From: Dyadobacter chenwenxiniae
GTDB lineage: Bacteria; Bacteroidota; Bacteroidia; Cytophagales; Spirosomataceae
NCBI RefSeq assembly: GCF_022869785.1
Contig: NZ_CP094997.1
Location: 5,270,001 to 5,334,000 of the forward strand
Length of the DNA: 64,000 nt
Direction: 5' to 3'
The notes under the pieces are model-generated. The model made no database searches, had not been told where the DNA came from, and was given only the letters and a program-made list of their open reading frames with translations. Shown in pieces: positions 45,193 to 54,782 of the stretch. Every line of letters starts with the position of its first letter. Position 1 is the first letter of the stretch. The translations under genes were made by a program, and so were the position numbers.

Positions 45193-48078
45193 ATGCGTCC
45201 TTCTTTACGACTCCTCCCGATCATTGCGCTTCTGTTTTTGCTATTTTCTACTTTTAGTGCTCACGCAACGCACTTTCGGGCGGGAGAAATCACAGCCAGA
45301 CGGATTTCTTCGCTTACCTACGAGATTCGTTTATCCGCCTATTTTGATGTGTCGCCTCCTGGTAAGGACGCTGCGGATAATGCCCGTACCATTAACTTTT
45401 ATTTTGGAAGCGAAGGCCCCAGATCCGTGCCGCGCGTAGAGTCTACGATCCGTAATATAGGCAATAATACGACGTTCAATGAGTACGTTACCACGTTCAC
45501 TTTCCCAGCTGCGGGGTCTTACGAGATCTCGGTGGAAATGGATAACCGGAATGCCAACACATTGAACCTCAACAAAGGTCAGCAAACCGACCGGATCAAT
45601 TTCTTTGTGCATACAACCTTGGAAATCAATCCCTTAATAGGCACAAATCAGACGCCGGTGCTTCTGAATGCACCTATCGACCTGGCGGCGGTTGGCCAGC
45701 GTTACATTCACAATCCCAATGCTTTTGATGCGGACGGCGACAGCTTGTCGTTCAAATTATTTACGCCTCAGAGTGGTGATGGCAGAGGAAATGGCATCAA
45801 TATCCCTTACGAAGACCCTAACCTGGTCGAGGGACCCGGCAGAACAGAAGCGGGCGCCATTCCGGCAACATTCCGGATGAACCCAATTACGGGCGACCTG
45901 ATATGGGACGCGCCGACGGTTAAAGGACAATATAATGTGGCATTCGTGGTGGAAGAATGGCGCGATGGCGTGCGCATTGGCCAGATCGTGCGCGATATGC
46001 AGATCCTCGTGGAAGATGCCCGCAATGCCAGACCTACCATTGATCCGCTTCCGGTCCTTTGCGTCGAGGCGGGAACGCGTGTTAATCAGCAGATTAAGGC
46101 GGTTGACAAAGATGGAAACCCGCTAACCATGACTAGCACCGGTGGCGTTTACCAAGGCTCGCTCATTAAACCGGCGTTGGCAACTTTCACCGTTCCTGCA
46201 CAAGCGACTGGACAAGTTACGGGACAGTTTGTATGGCAAACCGGTTGCGACCATATCAGGCTGGAGCCTTACGACGTGCTTTTCAAAGTAGAAGACGCGC
46301 CATCGCCCGGCACAAATCCAAACCTTTTCCGAAAGCTGACGGACATGACCACGCTCAGCATTAAAGTTTATGGACCAAAACCGCTTGGATTAAGAGCAGT
46401 GGCAACCACAGATCCGGCAGGAACAGCTTACCGCCTCAACTGGACTTCCTACAAATGTCCGGTTCCAGGCGCAAGGGTGGTTATTTACAGACGTGAAGGC
46501 TGTTCTGATATCCCTGTTGAACCTTGCTTGACAGGCATTCCGGCTGGCTCAGGCTATGAGGAAATTGGAAGTGTTGCCGTGGATCAGACCACGTATTTAG
46601 ATAATAACAATGGGGACGGACTCCGCGCAGGCATTTCTTACAGTTACAGGCTCGTTGTCGAATTTCCACGTCCGGGAACAAACATTAACGAACCTGGAAG
46701 TTTGATCGGCGGTGGCGAAAGTGTTGCTTCTGATGAGTTCTGTCTGAATTTGCCCATGCTGGCACCGGTTATTACCAATGTCACGGTCGATTCAACCAGC
46801 GAAACAAGAGGGGTTATCACCGTGAAATGGACAAAACCCGCTGCTTCATCCGGACTTCCTGCGCAATATCGACTGTTCAGGGCTGTGGGACAAAATGGAT
46901 CGGTTTTCACGCAGATCGCCACCATTAACACAAACCTTACCCCAGGCGCCGCTGACACGATTTTCGTTGACCGCGGGCTTAACACATTAGCCAACCCGTA
47001 TAATTACAAGCTCGAATATTACGCAACACAAGGCGGTCAGCTTGTTAAAATGGACGACATTAAAACAGCCAGCTCTGTAAGACTGGAACAGGGTGCCGCC
47101 GAACCTAACCGTATCCGTCTGAACTGGTCGGCGCTGGTGCCCTGGGACAATGGCAACCGCACCCACAGGGTTTACCGTGAAGACAAAGCAAGGCCGGGAA
47201 CATTCAACCGCATTGCAGAGGTGGCCGTCCAAGGTCCGCAGACATTCAATTATCTGGACGATGGGTCTGATAAATATGCTGCCGACGGCACAGTGAACAC
47301 AACCATTGTCAGCGATTCCACTTATTGTTATAAAGTAGAAACGGTTGGTTCCTATAATAACAGTCAGATAAAACCCTCGGTCCTTTACAATTTCTCGCAG
47401 ATCCTGTGTGTTTCATCTTCGGATACAACCAAGCCTTGCCCGCCGGTGCTGGCCATTGACCAGCTGAATTGCGATTCCTTGCGCGCACATCCCGAAGCAT
47501 TTTGCAGCCCCACTGGTTTGACCAACCATCTTTCATGGACTTACCCGCAATCCGTCGATGGCAAAGATTGTGACCCGAATGTGTCCGCTTACCGCATTTA
47601 CTATGCCCGTTACGAAGGCGATACGCCAACATTGATTGCAACCGTTACCACGCCGCCATCGCCTTTGGCTACCACATTCAACCACGAAGGGCTTACCTCT
47701 TTTGCAGGTTGCTATTATGTGACGGCAGTAAACAGGTTCGGGGCCGAAAGTGCGCCCAGCAACATTGTATGCAAGGACAACTGCCCGATGTATGTTTTGC
47801 CCAATGTATTTACACCCAACGCGGATGGTAAAAACGACGAATTCCAGCCTTACGAATGCCCTGCTTTTGTGCAGTCGCTCGAATTCAAAGCTTTCAACAG
47901 ATGGGGCGCTCAGGTGTTTAAAACCAATGATGTCAACATTAACTGGAATGGTAAAACCAATGGCGGAAAAGACCTGGCTGCCGGTCAATATTATTATGAA
48001 GTGACCATCTTATTCGAATCTTCCAAAAGAGAAAGTACACCAACTACAATGAAAGGCTGGGTGCAGATCATCAGATAG
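45193..48078 (+). CDS. Large T9SS type B surface protein, copy 1
   Basis: A 961-residue secreted protein. A signal peptide (residues 1-25, ending AHA) is followed by THFRAGEITARRISSLTYEI, typical of a Bacteroidota adhesin-like family, a cadherin-like calcium motif (FDADGDSLSF), and several fibronectin III-like modules. The last about 85 residues are a gliding-associated type B sorting domain (LPNVFTPNADGKNDEFQPYE, FKAFNRWGAQVF, GWVQIIR). It is sent through T9SS to the surface. From codon 385 to the end it is almost identical to the next gene. Confidence 0.85.
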   Translation: MRPSLRLLPIIALLFLLFSTFSAHATHFRAGEITARRISSLTYEIRLSAYFDVSPPGKDAADNARTINFYFGSEGPRSVPRVESTIRNIGNNTTFNEYVTTFTFPAAGSYEISVEMDNRNANTLNLNKGQQTDRINFFVHTTLEINPLIGTNQTPVLLNAPIDLAAVGQRYIHNPNAFDADGDSLSFKLFTPQSGDGRGNGINIPYEDPNLVEGPGRTEAGAIPATFRMNPITGDLIWDAPTVKGQYNVAFVVEEWRDGVRIGQIVRDMQILVEDARNARPTIDPLPVLCVEAGTRVNQQIKAVDKDGNPLTMTSTGGVYQGSLIKPALATFTVPAQATGQVTGQFVWQTGCDHIRLEPYDVLFKVEDAPSPGTNPNLFRKLTDMTTLSIKVYGPKPLGLRAVATTDPAGTAYRLNWTSYKCPVPGARVVIYRREGCSDIPVEPCLTGIPAGSGYEEIGSVAVDQTTYLDNNNGDGLRAGISYSYRLVVEFPRPGTNINEPGSLIGGGESVASDEFCLNLPMLAPVITNVTVDSTSETRGVITVKWTKPAASSGLPAQYRLFRAVGQNGSVFTQIATINTNLTPGAADTIFVDRGLNTLANPYNYKLEYYATQGGQLVKMDDIKTASSVRLEQGAAEPNRIRLNWSALVPWDNGNRTHRVYREDKARPGTFNRIAEVAVQGPQTFNYLDDGSDKYAADGTVNTTIVSDSTYCYKVETVGSYNNSQIKPSVLYNFSQILCVSSSDTTKPCPPVLAIDQLNCDSLRAHPEAFCSPTGLTNHLSWTYPQSVDGKDCDPNVSAYRIYYARYEGDTPTLIATVTTPPSPLATTFNHEGLTSFAGCYYVTAVNRFGAESAPSNIVCKDNCPMYVLPNVFTPNADGKNDEFQPYECPAFVQSLEFKAFNRWGAQVFKTNDVNINWNGKTNGGKDLAAGQYYYEVTILFESSKRESTPTTMKGWVQIIR
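46345..48078 (+). repeat. Direct repeat copy 1 (3' part of the T9SS gene)
   Basis: 1734 bases matching 49447-51180 at a constant offset of 3102 with no indel. Conceptual translations differ at five of 577 residues. Similarity falls sharply just before 46345 and stops at the stop codon. Confidence 0.9.
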
Positions 48079-48097
48079 TTCAAACCCATGTAACTTT

Positions 48098-48148
48098 ATA
48101 GCGTATTGCCATAACACCAGTTTATGGCAATACGCTATATGTTTTATA
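48098..48148 (+). terminator. Terminator between the two large T9SS genes
   Basis: ATAGCGTATTGCCATA and TATGGCAATACGCTAT form a perfect 16-base stem with a 9-base loop, followed by a T-rich stretch. It should separate the two paralogous genes into two transcripts. Confidence 0.75.
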
Positions 48149-48293
48149 AACTTGTTTTGTAAGTTTACGATAGCACCTATTATATTACCTTCACCAGCAC
48201 ACATTTTTATTCAAATTTTCGTTGAATTAATAGTTTGGCGGATGCATTTTCTGCCCTGACCTCTATCTAAAAAAGCTCGACCCTGATATATTT

Positions 48294-51180
48294 ATGCGAT
48301 CTGCTTTACGATTATTATTAGTCTCTTTTCTTCTGACATTGCTTGGCATTGGCTATGAGGCGAATGCTACGCACATCCGCGCGGGTGAGATTACTGCGAA
48401 ACGGGTGTCTGCAACGGCATTGACTTATGAAATCAGGCTAACGGCCTATTTTGATATGCAAAATGGCGAAGGCGCTGCGAATGCCCAGAACTTTGTTCAG
48501 TTTTATGTAGGAAGCAACGGCCCTATCGAAGCCCCCAGGATTTTGCCCATTATCAACATTGGGAACAACACCACCCAGAACATTTACATTGTCAGATATA
48601 CATTCCCTTCTGCGGGTAAATTCAGGATATCATTTGAGGAAGATAACCGGAACAATGGAATCTTAAACATTGGTCCGCCTCCTACACAAAACCTTAACTT
48701 TTATGTGAGCACTATCCTGGAAATTAATGCAAATTTCGGCTTGAACCAGACCCCCGTACTTCTGAACGCTCCTATCGACCTTGCTGCCGTGGGACAGCGC
48801 TACATTCACAACCCGAATGCATTCGATGCAGATGGTGACAGTCTTGCATACCGCTTGTATACGCCGCAAAGAGGAACTTCTAACGGCGCAGGTGTTAATT
48901 TACAATATGGTAAACCCCAATCAAATCAATGCTCCGGGAAAGACTGAAACCGGTGCATCGCCTGCCACTTTTGGCATGAACCGCCTCACAGGTGATCTGA
49001 CCTGGGACGCGCCTGTTACCAAAGGATATTACAATGTCGCCTTCATCGTGGAAGAATGGCGTGATGGCGTGCTCATCGGCGAAATTGTGCGCGACATGCA
49101 GATTATCGTAGAAGATGCCAGGAACGACCGGCCGCTGGCACAGCCGATCCCGGACATTTGCGTGGAAGCAGGAACGCTCATTAACCAGCAAATTAAGGCA
49201 ACGGATAAAAATGGCGACAGGCTTAACCTTACATCAACAGGTGGCGTGTACGAAAGAACATTGATCAGTCCTGAGTTGGCCCGGTTTACTGTTCCGCAGC
49301 AATCCGCAATTGGTACGATTACGGGACAGTTTACATGGCAAACTTCGTGTAACCACATTCGGTTGGAGCCTTATGATGTGCTATTTAAAGTAGAAGACGC
49401 TCCCGGCACGAACGCGAATCCGAATCTGTTCCGCAAACTCGTGGATATGACCACGCTCAGCATTAAAGTTTATGGACCAAAACCGCTTGGATTAAGAGCT
49501 GTCGCAACCACAGATCCGGCAGGAACGGCTTACCGCCTCAACTGGACTTCCTACAAATGTCCTGTTCCAGGCGCAAGAGTAGTTATTTACAGACGTGAAG
49601 GCTGTTCTGATATCCCTGTTGAACCTTGCTTGACAGGCATTCCGGCTGGCTCAGGCTACGAGGAAATTGGAAGTGTTGCCGTGGATCAGACCACGTATTT
49701 AGATAATAACAATGGGGACGGACTCCGCGCCGGCATTTCTTACAGTTACAGGCTCGTTGTTGAATTTCCGCGTCCGGGAACAAACATTAACGAACCTGGA
49801 AGTTTGATCGGCGGTGGCGAAAGTGTCGCCTCCGATGAGTTCTGCCTGAATTTGCCCATGCTGGCACCGGTTATTACCAATGTCACGGTCGATTCAACCA
49901 GCGAAACAAGAGGGGTTATCACAATAAAATGGACAAAACCCGCTGCTTCATCCGGACTTCCTGCGCAATATCGACTGTTCAGGGCTGTGGGACAAAATGG
50001 ATCGGTTTTCACGCAGATCGCCACCATTAACACAAACCTTACCCCAGGCGCCGCTGATACGATTTTCGTTGACCGCGGGCTTAACACATTAGCCAACCCG
50101 TATAATTACAAGCTCGAATATTACGCAACACAAGGCGGTCAGCTTGTTAAAATGGACGACATTAAACCGGCCAGCTCGGTAAGACTAGAACAAGGTGCTG
50201 CAGAACCCAACCGTATCCGTCTGAACTGGTCGGCGCTGGTGCCATGGGACAATGGCAACCGCACCCACAGGGTTTACCGTGAAGACAAAGCAAGGCCGGG
50301 AACATTCAACCGCATTGCAGAGGTGACCGTCCAAGGTCCGCAGACATTCAATTATTTGGATGATGGGTCTGATAAATATGCTGCCGACGGCACAGTGAAC
50401 ACAACCATTGTCAGCGATTCCACTTATTGTTATAAAGTAGAAACGGTTGGTTCCTATAATAACAGTCAGATCAAACCCTCGGTCCTTTACAATTTCTCGC
50501 AGATCCTGTGTGTTTCATCTTCGGATACAACCAAGCCCTGCCCACCGGTGCTGGCCATTGACCAGCTGAATTGCGATTCCTTGCGCGCACATCCCGAAGC
50601 ATTTTGCAGCCCCACAGGTTTGACCAACCATCTTTCATGGACTTACCCGCAATCCCTGGATGGCAAAGATTGTGACCCGAATGTGTCCGCTTACCGCATT
50701 TACTATGCCCGTTACGAAGGTGATACGCCGACATTGATTGCAACCGTTACCACGCCGCCATCGCCTTTGGCAACCACATTCAACCACGAAGGGCTTACCT
50801 CTTTTGCAGGCTGCTATTATGTGACGGCAGTAAACAGGTTCGGGGCCGAAAGTGCGCCCAGCAACATTGTATGCAAGGACAACTGCCCGATGTATGTTTT
50901 ACCCAATGTATTTACACCCAACGCGGATGGTAAAAACGACGAATTCCGGCCTTACGAATGCCCTGCTTTTGTGCAGTCGCTCGAATTCAAGGCTTTCAAC
51001 AGATGGGGCGCGCAGGTGTTTAAAACCAATGACGTTAACATTAACTGGAATGGTAAAACCAATGGCGGAAAAGACCTGGCTGCCGGTCAATATTATTACG
51101 AAGTGACCATCTTATTCGAATCTTCCAAAAGAGAAAGTACACCAACTACAATGAAAGGCTGGGTGCAGATCATCAGATAG
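48294..51180 (+). pseudogene. Large T9SS type B surface protein, copy 2 (frameshifted)
   Basis: A paralogue of the preceding gene, about 961 residues when corrected. A frame from 48294 carries the signal peptide, THIRAGEITAKRVSATAL and NAFDADGDSLAYRLYTPQ; a second frame continues to the stop at 51180. Removing one G from the GG at 48909-48910 joins them as LQYVNPNQINAPGKTETG. All other features, including the type B sorting domain, are intact. A base-call error is possible; a true frameshift would remove export-competent product. Confidence 0.82.
49447..51180 (+). repeat. Direct repeat copy 2 (3' part of the T9SS gene)
   Basis: Partner of 46345-48078. The five amino-acid differences are V to I, T to P, A to T, V to L and Q to R. 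Sequence after the stop codon is unrelated to that after copy 1. Confidence 0.9.
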
Positions 51181-51219
51181 GCACGCCTTTTTTCTTTGAC
51201 ACCGAAGTATTTCCTTTGT

Positions 51220-51248
51220 AGCCCGGTTGTAATGACCGGGCTTTTTAT
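51220..51248 (+). terminator. Terminator upstream of fabD
   Basis: AGCCCGGT and ACCGGGCT form a perfect 8-base stem with a 7-base loop, then a T tract; it ends the preceding T9SS gene's transcript. Confidence 0.8.
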
Positions 51249-51276
51249 TTCAAATCCCCAAACAAAAACGATCATC

Positions 51277-52155
51277 ATGAAAAGTGCATACATCTTCCCA
51301 GGACAGGGTTCTCAGTTCAAAGGAATGGGACTTGATCTTTATCAATCCTCAGATTCTGCCAAAACGCTCTTTGATCAGGCCAACGGCATTCTTGGTTTTG
51401 ATATAACCAAAATCATGTTCGAAGGCTCCGACGAGGAACTGAAACAGACTAATGTAACACAGCCCGCTATTTTCATACATTCTGTCATACTGGCAAAAAT
51501 AAGCCTCGATTTTGACCCTGGTATGGTCGCCGGTCATTCCCTGGGCGAATTTTCTGCATTGGTTGCCGCTGGCGCGTTATCGTTTGAGGATGGACTGAAA
51601 CTTGTTGCAAAACGGGCAGATGCCATGCAGAAAGCATGTGAAATCCGTCCGTCAACGATGGCGGCGATCCTCGGATTGGCTGATAACATTATAGAAGAAG
51701 TATGCGCGGGTATAACGGACGAAATCGTTGTTCCGGCAAATTACAATTGCCCGGGACAGGTTGTGATCTCAGGTACTTTTGAAGGTGTTGAAAAAGCTTG
51801 TGAACTTCTGAAAGCTGCCGGTGCTAAGAGAGCATTAATCTTACCCGTCGGCGGCGCATTTCACTCGCCTTTGATGGAGCCTGCAAGGGAAGAATTGGCT
51901 ACCGCGATACATGAAGCGCAGTTTGAGCAACCCATTTGCGCTATTTATCAAAATGTAAATGCAAAACCTGCAACCGAGGTCAATGTTATCAAAGAGAACC
52001 TTATTTCACAGCTAACGGCACCCGTAAGATGGACGCAATCGATTGAGCAGATGGTGAATGACGGCGCAGTAACATTTATTGAATGCGGCCCTGGAAAAGT
52101 CCTTCAAGGGCTTGTAAAAAAGATCGCTCCTGCTGCCGAGATAAAAAGCATTTAA
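51277..52155 (+). CDS. fabD: Malonyl-CoA:ACP transacylase
   Basis: A 292-residue enzyme loading malonate onto acyl carrier protein for fatty-acid synthesis. The start SAYIFPGQGSQFKGMGLDLY, the nucleophile Ser in VAGHSLGEFSALVAAGAL, and the His in GGAFHSPLMEPAREELA are all present; the end ECGPGKVLQGLVKKI is typical. ATG 51277 follows a terminator hairpin; an in-frame ATG at 51196 would read through that hairpin and is rejected. Confidence 0.96.
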   Translation: MKSAYIFPGQGSQFKGMGLDLYQSSDSAKTLFDQANGILGFDITKIMFEGSDEELKQTNVTQPAIFIHSVILAKISLDFDPGMVAGHSLGEFSALVAAGALSFEDGLKLVAKRADAMQKACEIRPSTMAAILGLADNIIEEVCAGITDEIVVPANYNCPGQVVISGTFEGVEKACELLKAAGAKRALILPVGGAFHSPLMEPAREELATAIHEAQFEQPICAIYQNVNAKPATEVNVIKENLISQLTAPVRWTQSIEQMVNDGAVTFIECGPGKVLQGLVKKIAPAAEIKSI

Positions 52156-52171
52156 TTTTTTTCTCTAAAAA

Positions 52172-52203
52172 CTTGACATCCTGAATTACCCGCATTACTT
52201 TTG
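52172..52203 (+). promoter_or_regulatory. Promoter of tRNA-Gln
   Basis: CTTG (52172-52175, part of TTGACA), a 20-base spacer and TACTTTTG (52196-52203) fit the Bacteroidota promoter. The tRNA begins 19 bases on. Confidence 0.6.
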
Positions 52204-52221
52204 CACCACTGTTTACGGTTT

Positions 52222-52292
52222 TGGCCGATGGTGTAATGGTAACACAGGACATTTTGGTTGTCTTATTCAGGGTTCGAGTCCTTGTCGGCCAA
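52222..52292 (+). tRNA. tRNA-Gln (anticodon TTG)
   Basis: A 71-base cloverleaf. The acceptor stem pairs TGGCCGA with TCGGCCA, the anticodon stem GGACA with TGTCT around the loop TTTTGGT (anticodon TTG), and the T arm contains GGTTCGAGTCC. CCA is not encoded. A terminator follows closely, so it is transcribed alone. Confidence 0.93.
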
Positions 52293-52304
52293 CAGTGAAA
52301 GTTT

Positions 52305-52333
52305 AAGAGCTCATTTCGGTGAGCTCTTTTTTT
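52305..52333 (+). terminator. Terminator of tRNA-Gln
   Basis: AAGAGCTCA and TGAGCTCTT form a perfect stem with a 6-base loop, followed by T residues. Confidence 0.85.
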
Positions 52334-52483
52334 ATGCCCTTTCGCCCCATTCCTTTTTAAGAATCTGTACAAATTAGTCGACGAACTGGCCATTATTATC
52401 TATGAATTGGCCAATTTTATCGATAAAGGCACATTTAGGAAACAAATTTTCAGAAATGGTGACTTAGGGCATTTGGCAGGTAT

Positions 52484-52504
52484 AATATTTCCATATGAAA
52501 TATT
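52484..52504. promoter_or_regulatory. Palindrome upstream of the tetR gene (operator candidate)
   Basis: AATATTTC, CATAT, GAAATATT: a perfect 8-base inverted repeat 36 bases before the start codon of the regulator. Its core TATTTC and GAAATA recurs in the flippase promoter at 53199-53214. Confidence 0.5.
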
Positions 52505-52540
52505 AAATTTACTATGTTATTAACCTAAACGGCACCCAAC

Positions 52541-53146
52541 ATGAAAATTGAGAAAGTAAAAAAGCGCGACCGAGAGCGGACAAAAAGTAAAATCCTTAAA
52601 GCAGTAGGCGAAGTAATCGAACAACATGGAACAGAAAAAGTAGGCGTAAATTTAATTGCACGAACGGCGGGGGTCAACAAGGTTTTGATTTACCGATACT
52701 TTGAGAGTGTAGACGGATTAATGGAACAATACGTCAAATCCGGCGAATACACTTCTACAACCGCAACAGAGTACATTGACAACATTCCGACTCTGGCACC
52801 AGAAGAACGCAGTAAGGCGCTTACCAGCCTGATGCACACTTTTATGAATGATCTCAGGGAACGGAAAGCCACCCGGGACCTTTTGCGCTGGGAGATCGGC
52901 ACCGGCAAATCCATGCTATCCGATGCGCGTAACCAGGTTGCGACGCGTATCCTCGACAAAATCGGCAATCTGCCCAATTACAGTGATACCAGCGCCCTCG
53001 TATCGTTTCTCTCCGCCGGCATTTACTTTATGACCATTTCCACAGATTACCGTGAAAAAATGATCGACGTTGACCTGCACTCCGATGAAGGCTGGCAACG
53101 CATTGAAAAAGTGATCGAACGTATTATTACCGACATCCGGAATTAA
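52541..53146 (+). CDS. TetR/AcrR-family transcriptional regulator
   Basis: A 201-residue regulator. The N-terminal helix-turn-helix is ERTKSKILKAVGEVIEQHGT then VNLIARTAGVNKVLIYRYFE (about residues 11-60), the typical TetR pattern ending in the Y-x-Y/H-F motif. The C-terminal 130 residues form a helical ligand-binding and dimerisation domain; the ligand is unknown. TetR proteins usually repress their own and adjacent promoters; palindromes with a common core lie upstream of this gene and of the flippase gene downstream. Confidence 0.9.
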   Translation: MKIEKVKKRDRERTKSKILKAVGEVIEQHGTEKVGVNLIARTAGVNKVLIYRYFESVDGLMEQYVKSGEYTSTTATEYIDNIPTLAPEERSKALTSLMHTFMNDLRERKATRDLLRWEIGTGKSMLSDARNQVATRILDKIGNLPNYSDTSALVSFLSAGIYFMTISTDYREKMIDVDLHSDEGWQRIEKVIERIITDIRN

Positions 53147-53186
53147 CCTGCTAAAAAATTATTCAAAGTATTTTACAAGTTATCAG

Positions 53187-53225
53187 GGAGTGTACAGCTA
53201 TTTCATTTGAAATATTGTACACTCC
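53187..53225. promoter_or_regulatory. Nested palindrome in the flippase promoter (operator candidate)
   Basis: Outer arms GGAGTGTACA (53187-53196) and TGTACACTCC (53216-53225) are perfect; inner TATTTCA and TGAAATA (53199-53214) pair across TT. It overlaps the -33 box of the flippase promoter, so binding there could block transcription. A terminator role for the regulator gene is less likely, as no T tract follows. Confidence 0.55.
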
Positions 53226-53239
53226 TTGTTCTATATTTG
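53206..53239 (+). promoter_or_regulatory. Promoter of the flippase gene
   Basis: TTTG at 53206-53209 and TATATTTG at 53232-53239 with a 22-base spacer, slightly long for the family. The start codon is 35 bases downstream. Confidence 0.5.
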
Positions 53240-53274
53240 CGCTCCTGCAAATACTTGCTGCAGGTTAACATGGA

Positions 53275-54777
53275 ATGAGCGTTTTAAAAAAATTAGCCAG
53301 CGAAACCGCCATATATGGCATCAGCACGATGCTTGGGCGATTTCTGAATTACCTGCTTGTTGCCTTACACACCAAACTTTTTGAACCGGAACAAATTGCC
53401 GCCCAGGGTCAGCTTTACGCTTATGCGGGCCTCGGAATGGTGCTTTACACATTCGGGATGGAGACGGCCTTCTTCCGTTTTGCCCGGCAGGAAACGGATC
53501 GCAAAGCTTACTATAACCTGATCCTGAGCGCTGTTATCATCATCAGCGTGTTCTTCTCCGGGTTGCTTTTTATTTTCGCCGGTCCGGCGGCAGAATTTAT
53601 AAAATATCCCGAAAGCGTCGCGCTGGTGAGAATGTTCGCGGTGATTATGGCGATTGACGGCATTGTCTCAATCCCATTTGCACGTTTGCGCCTTGAAGGA
53701 AAAGGGAAGAAGTTTGTTGTTGTGCGCGTTGCCAATATTGCGGTCAATATCTTTTTAAACTTATTCTTCCTGATCGTTTGCCGCGATATCCATGCCGGAA
53801 AATATCTGGCATTTCTTCAACCTGCCATTGACGCAATTTATGATCCCTTGCGCGCGCCCGACTATATCGTGATGGCGAATTTGGTTGCTAACATCCTGTT
53901 TTTCTTCATGTTAAGGAAGGAATTTGCCGATTTCAAATTTGTATTTAATAAAACACTTTTCCGTCCCGTGTGGATATACGCCTACCCGATCATGATCATG
54001 AATGCGGGCGGCGTGCTTAATATGTTGTTTGACAGGGCGTTCATCCAGTTTTTGCTGCCGGAAAATTTCTATCCGGGACGAACCTCCAAGCAAGCCATCG
54101 GGATCTACATACAATGTTACAAGCTCTCGATTTTCATGAACCTGGCAATCCAGTCATTCAAATACGCTGCGGAACCGTTTTTCTTCTCCAAAGGTGAAGA
54201 CAAGAATGCGCCGCCTGTATTTGCTAAGGTGACCAAATACTTCATCATTATCTGCGTACTGATGTGGGTGGGCATATGCCTGAACCTGGACTTGCTGGCA
54301 GCATTGTTTTTGAAACAAAAAATCTATCACGAAGGATTACCCGTAGTGCCCTGGTTGCTGGCAGGTTATCTTTTCCTGGGCGTTTACTACAATCTCGCAA
54401 CCTGGTTTAAGCTTACAGACAAAACAGAATACGGAACCTGGCTGACATTAATGGGTGCTGCGATCACCATTGCGACGAGTTTTATGCTCGTGCCGCAAAT
54501 CGGTTATCTGGGATTTGCCATTGCATTTGCAGCGTCGTCGTTCATTATGGTCGCGTTGTGTTATTATTTTGGCCAAAAATATTATCCTGTTCCGTACGAC
54601 GTACTTTCTGCAGTGGGTTATATTGGCATTGGCGGGCTGGTAATTACGGCTTCAACATTTGTCAAAATCCCAAATCTGTACATTGCAGTTCCGGTGCATA
54701 TGCTGGTGCTGGCGCTCTTTGCGTTTGTTGTATTTTTAATTGAGCGGAAGAATATTCCTTTTTTGAACAGGCGTTAG
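53275..54777 (+). CDS. Polysaccharide flippase (Wzx/MATE-like, MOP superfamily)
   Basis: A 500-residue protein with about 14 membrane helices. The start LKKLASETAIYGISTMLGRF and TFGMETAFFRFARQE place it in the oligosaccharide flippase branch of the MOP superfamily. It would move lipid-linked polysaccharide units across the inner membrane. No other capsule genes surround it; a TetR regulator sits directly upstream. It converges on the MlaF-like gene five bases away. Confidence 0.85.
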   Translation: MSVLKKLASETAIYGISTMLGRFLNYLLVALHTKLFEPEQIAAQGQLYAYAGLGMVLYTFGMETAFFRFARQETDRKAYYNLILSAVIIISVFFSGLLFIFAGPAAEFIKYPESVALVRMFAVIMAIDGIVSIPFARLRLEGKGKKFVVVRVANIAVNIFLNLFFLIVCRDIHAGKYLAFLQPAIDAIYDPLRAPDYIVMANLVANILFFFMLRKEFADFKFVFNKTLFRPVWIYAYPIMIMNAGGVLNMLFDRAFIQFLLPENFYPGRTSKQAIGIYIQCYKLSIFMNLAIQSFKYAAEPFFFSKGEDKNAPPVFAKVTKYFIIICVLMWVGICLNLDLLAALFLKQKIYHEGLPVVPWLLAGYLFLGVYYNLATWFKLTDKTEYGTWLTLMGAAITIATSFMLVPQIGYLGFAIAFAASSFIMVALCYYFGQKYYPVPYDVLSAVGYIGIGGLVITASTFVKIPNLYIAVPVHMLVLALFAFVVFLIERKNIPFLNRR

Positions 54778-54782
54778 GAAGC

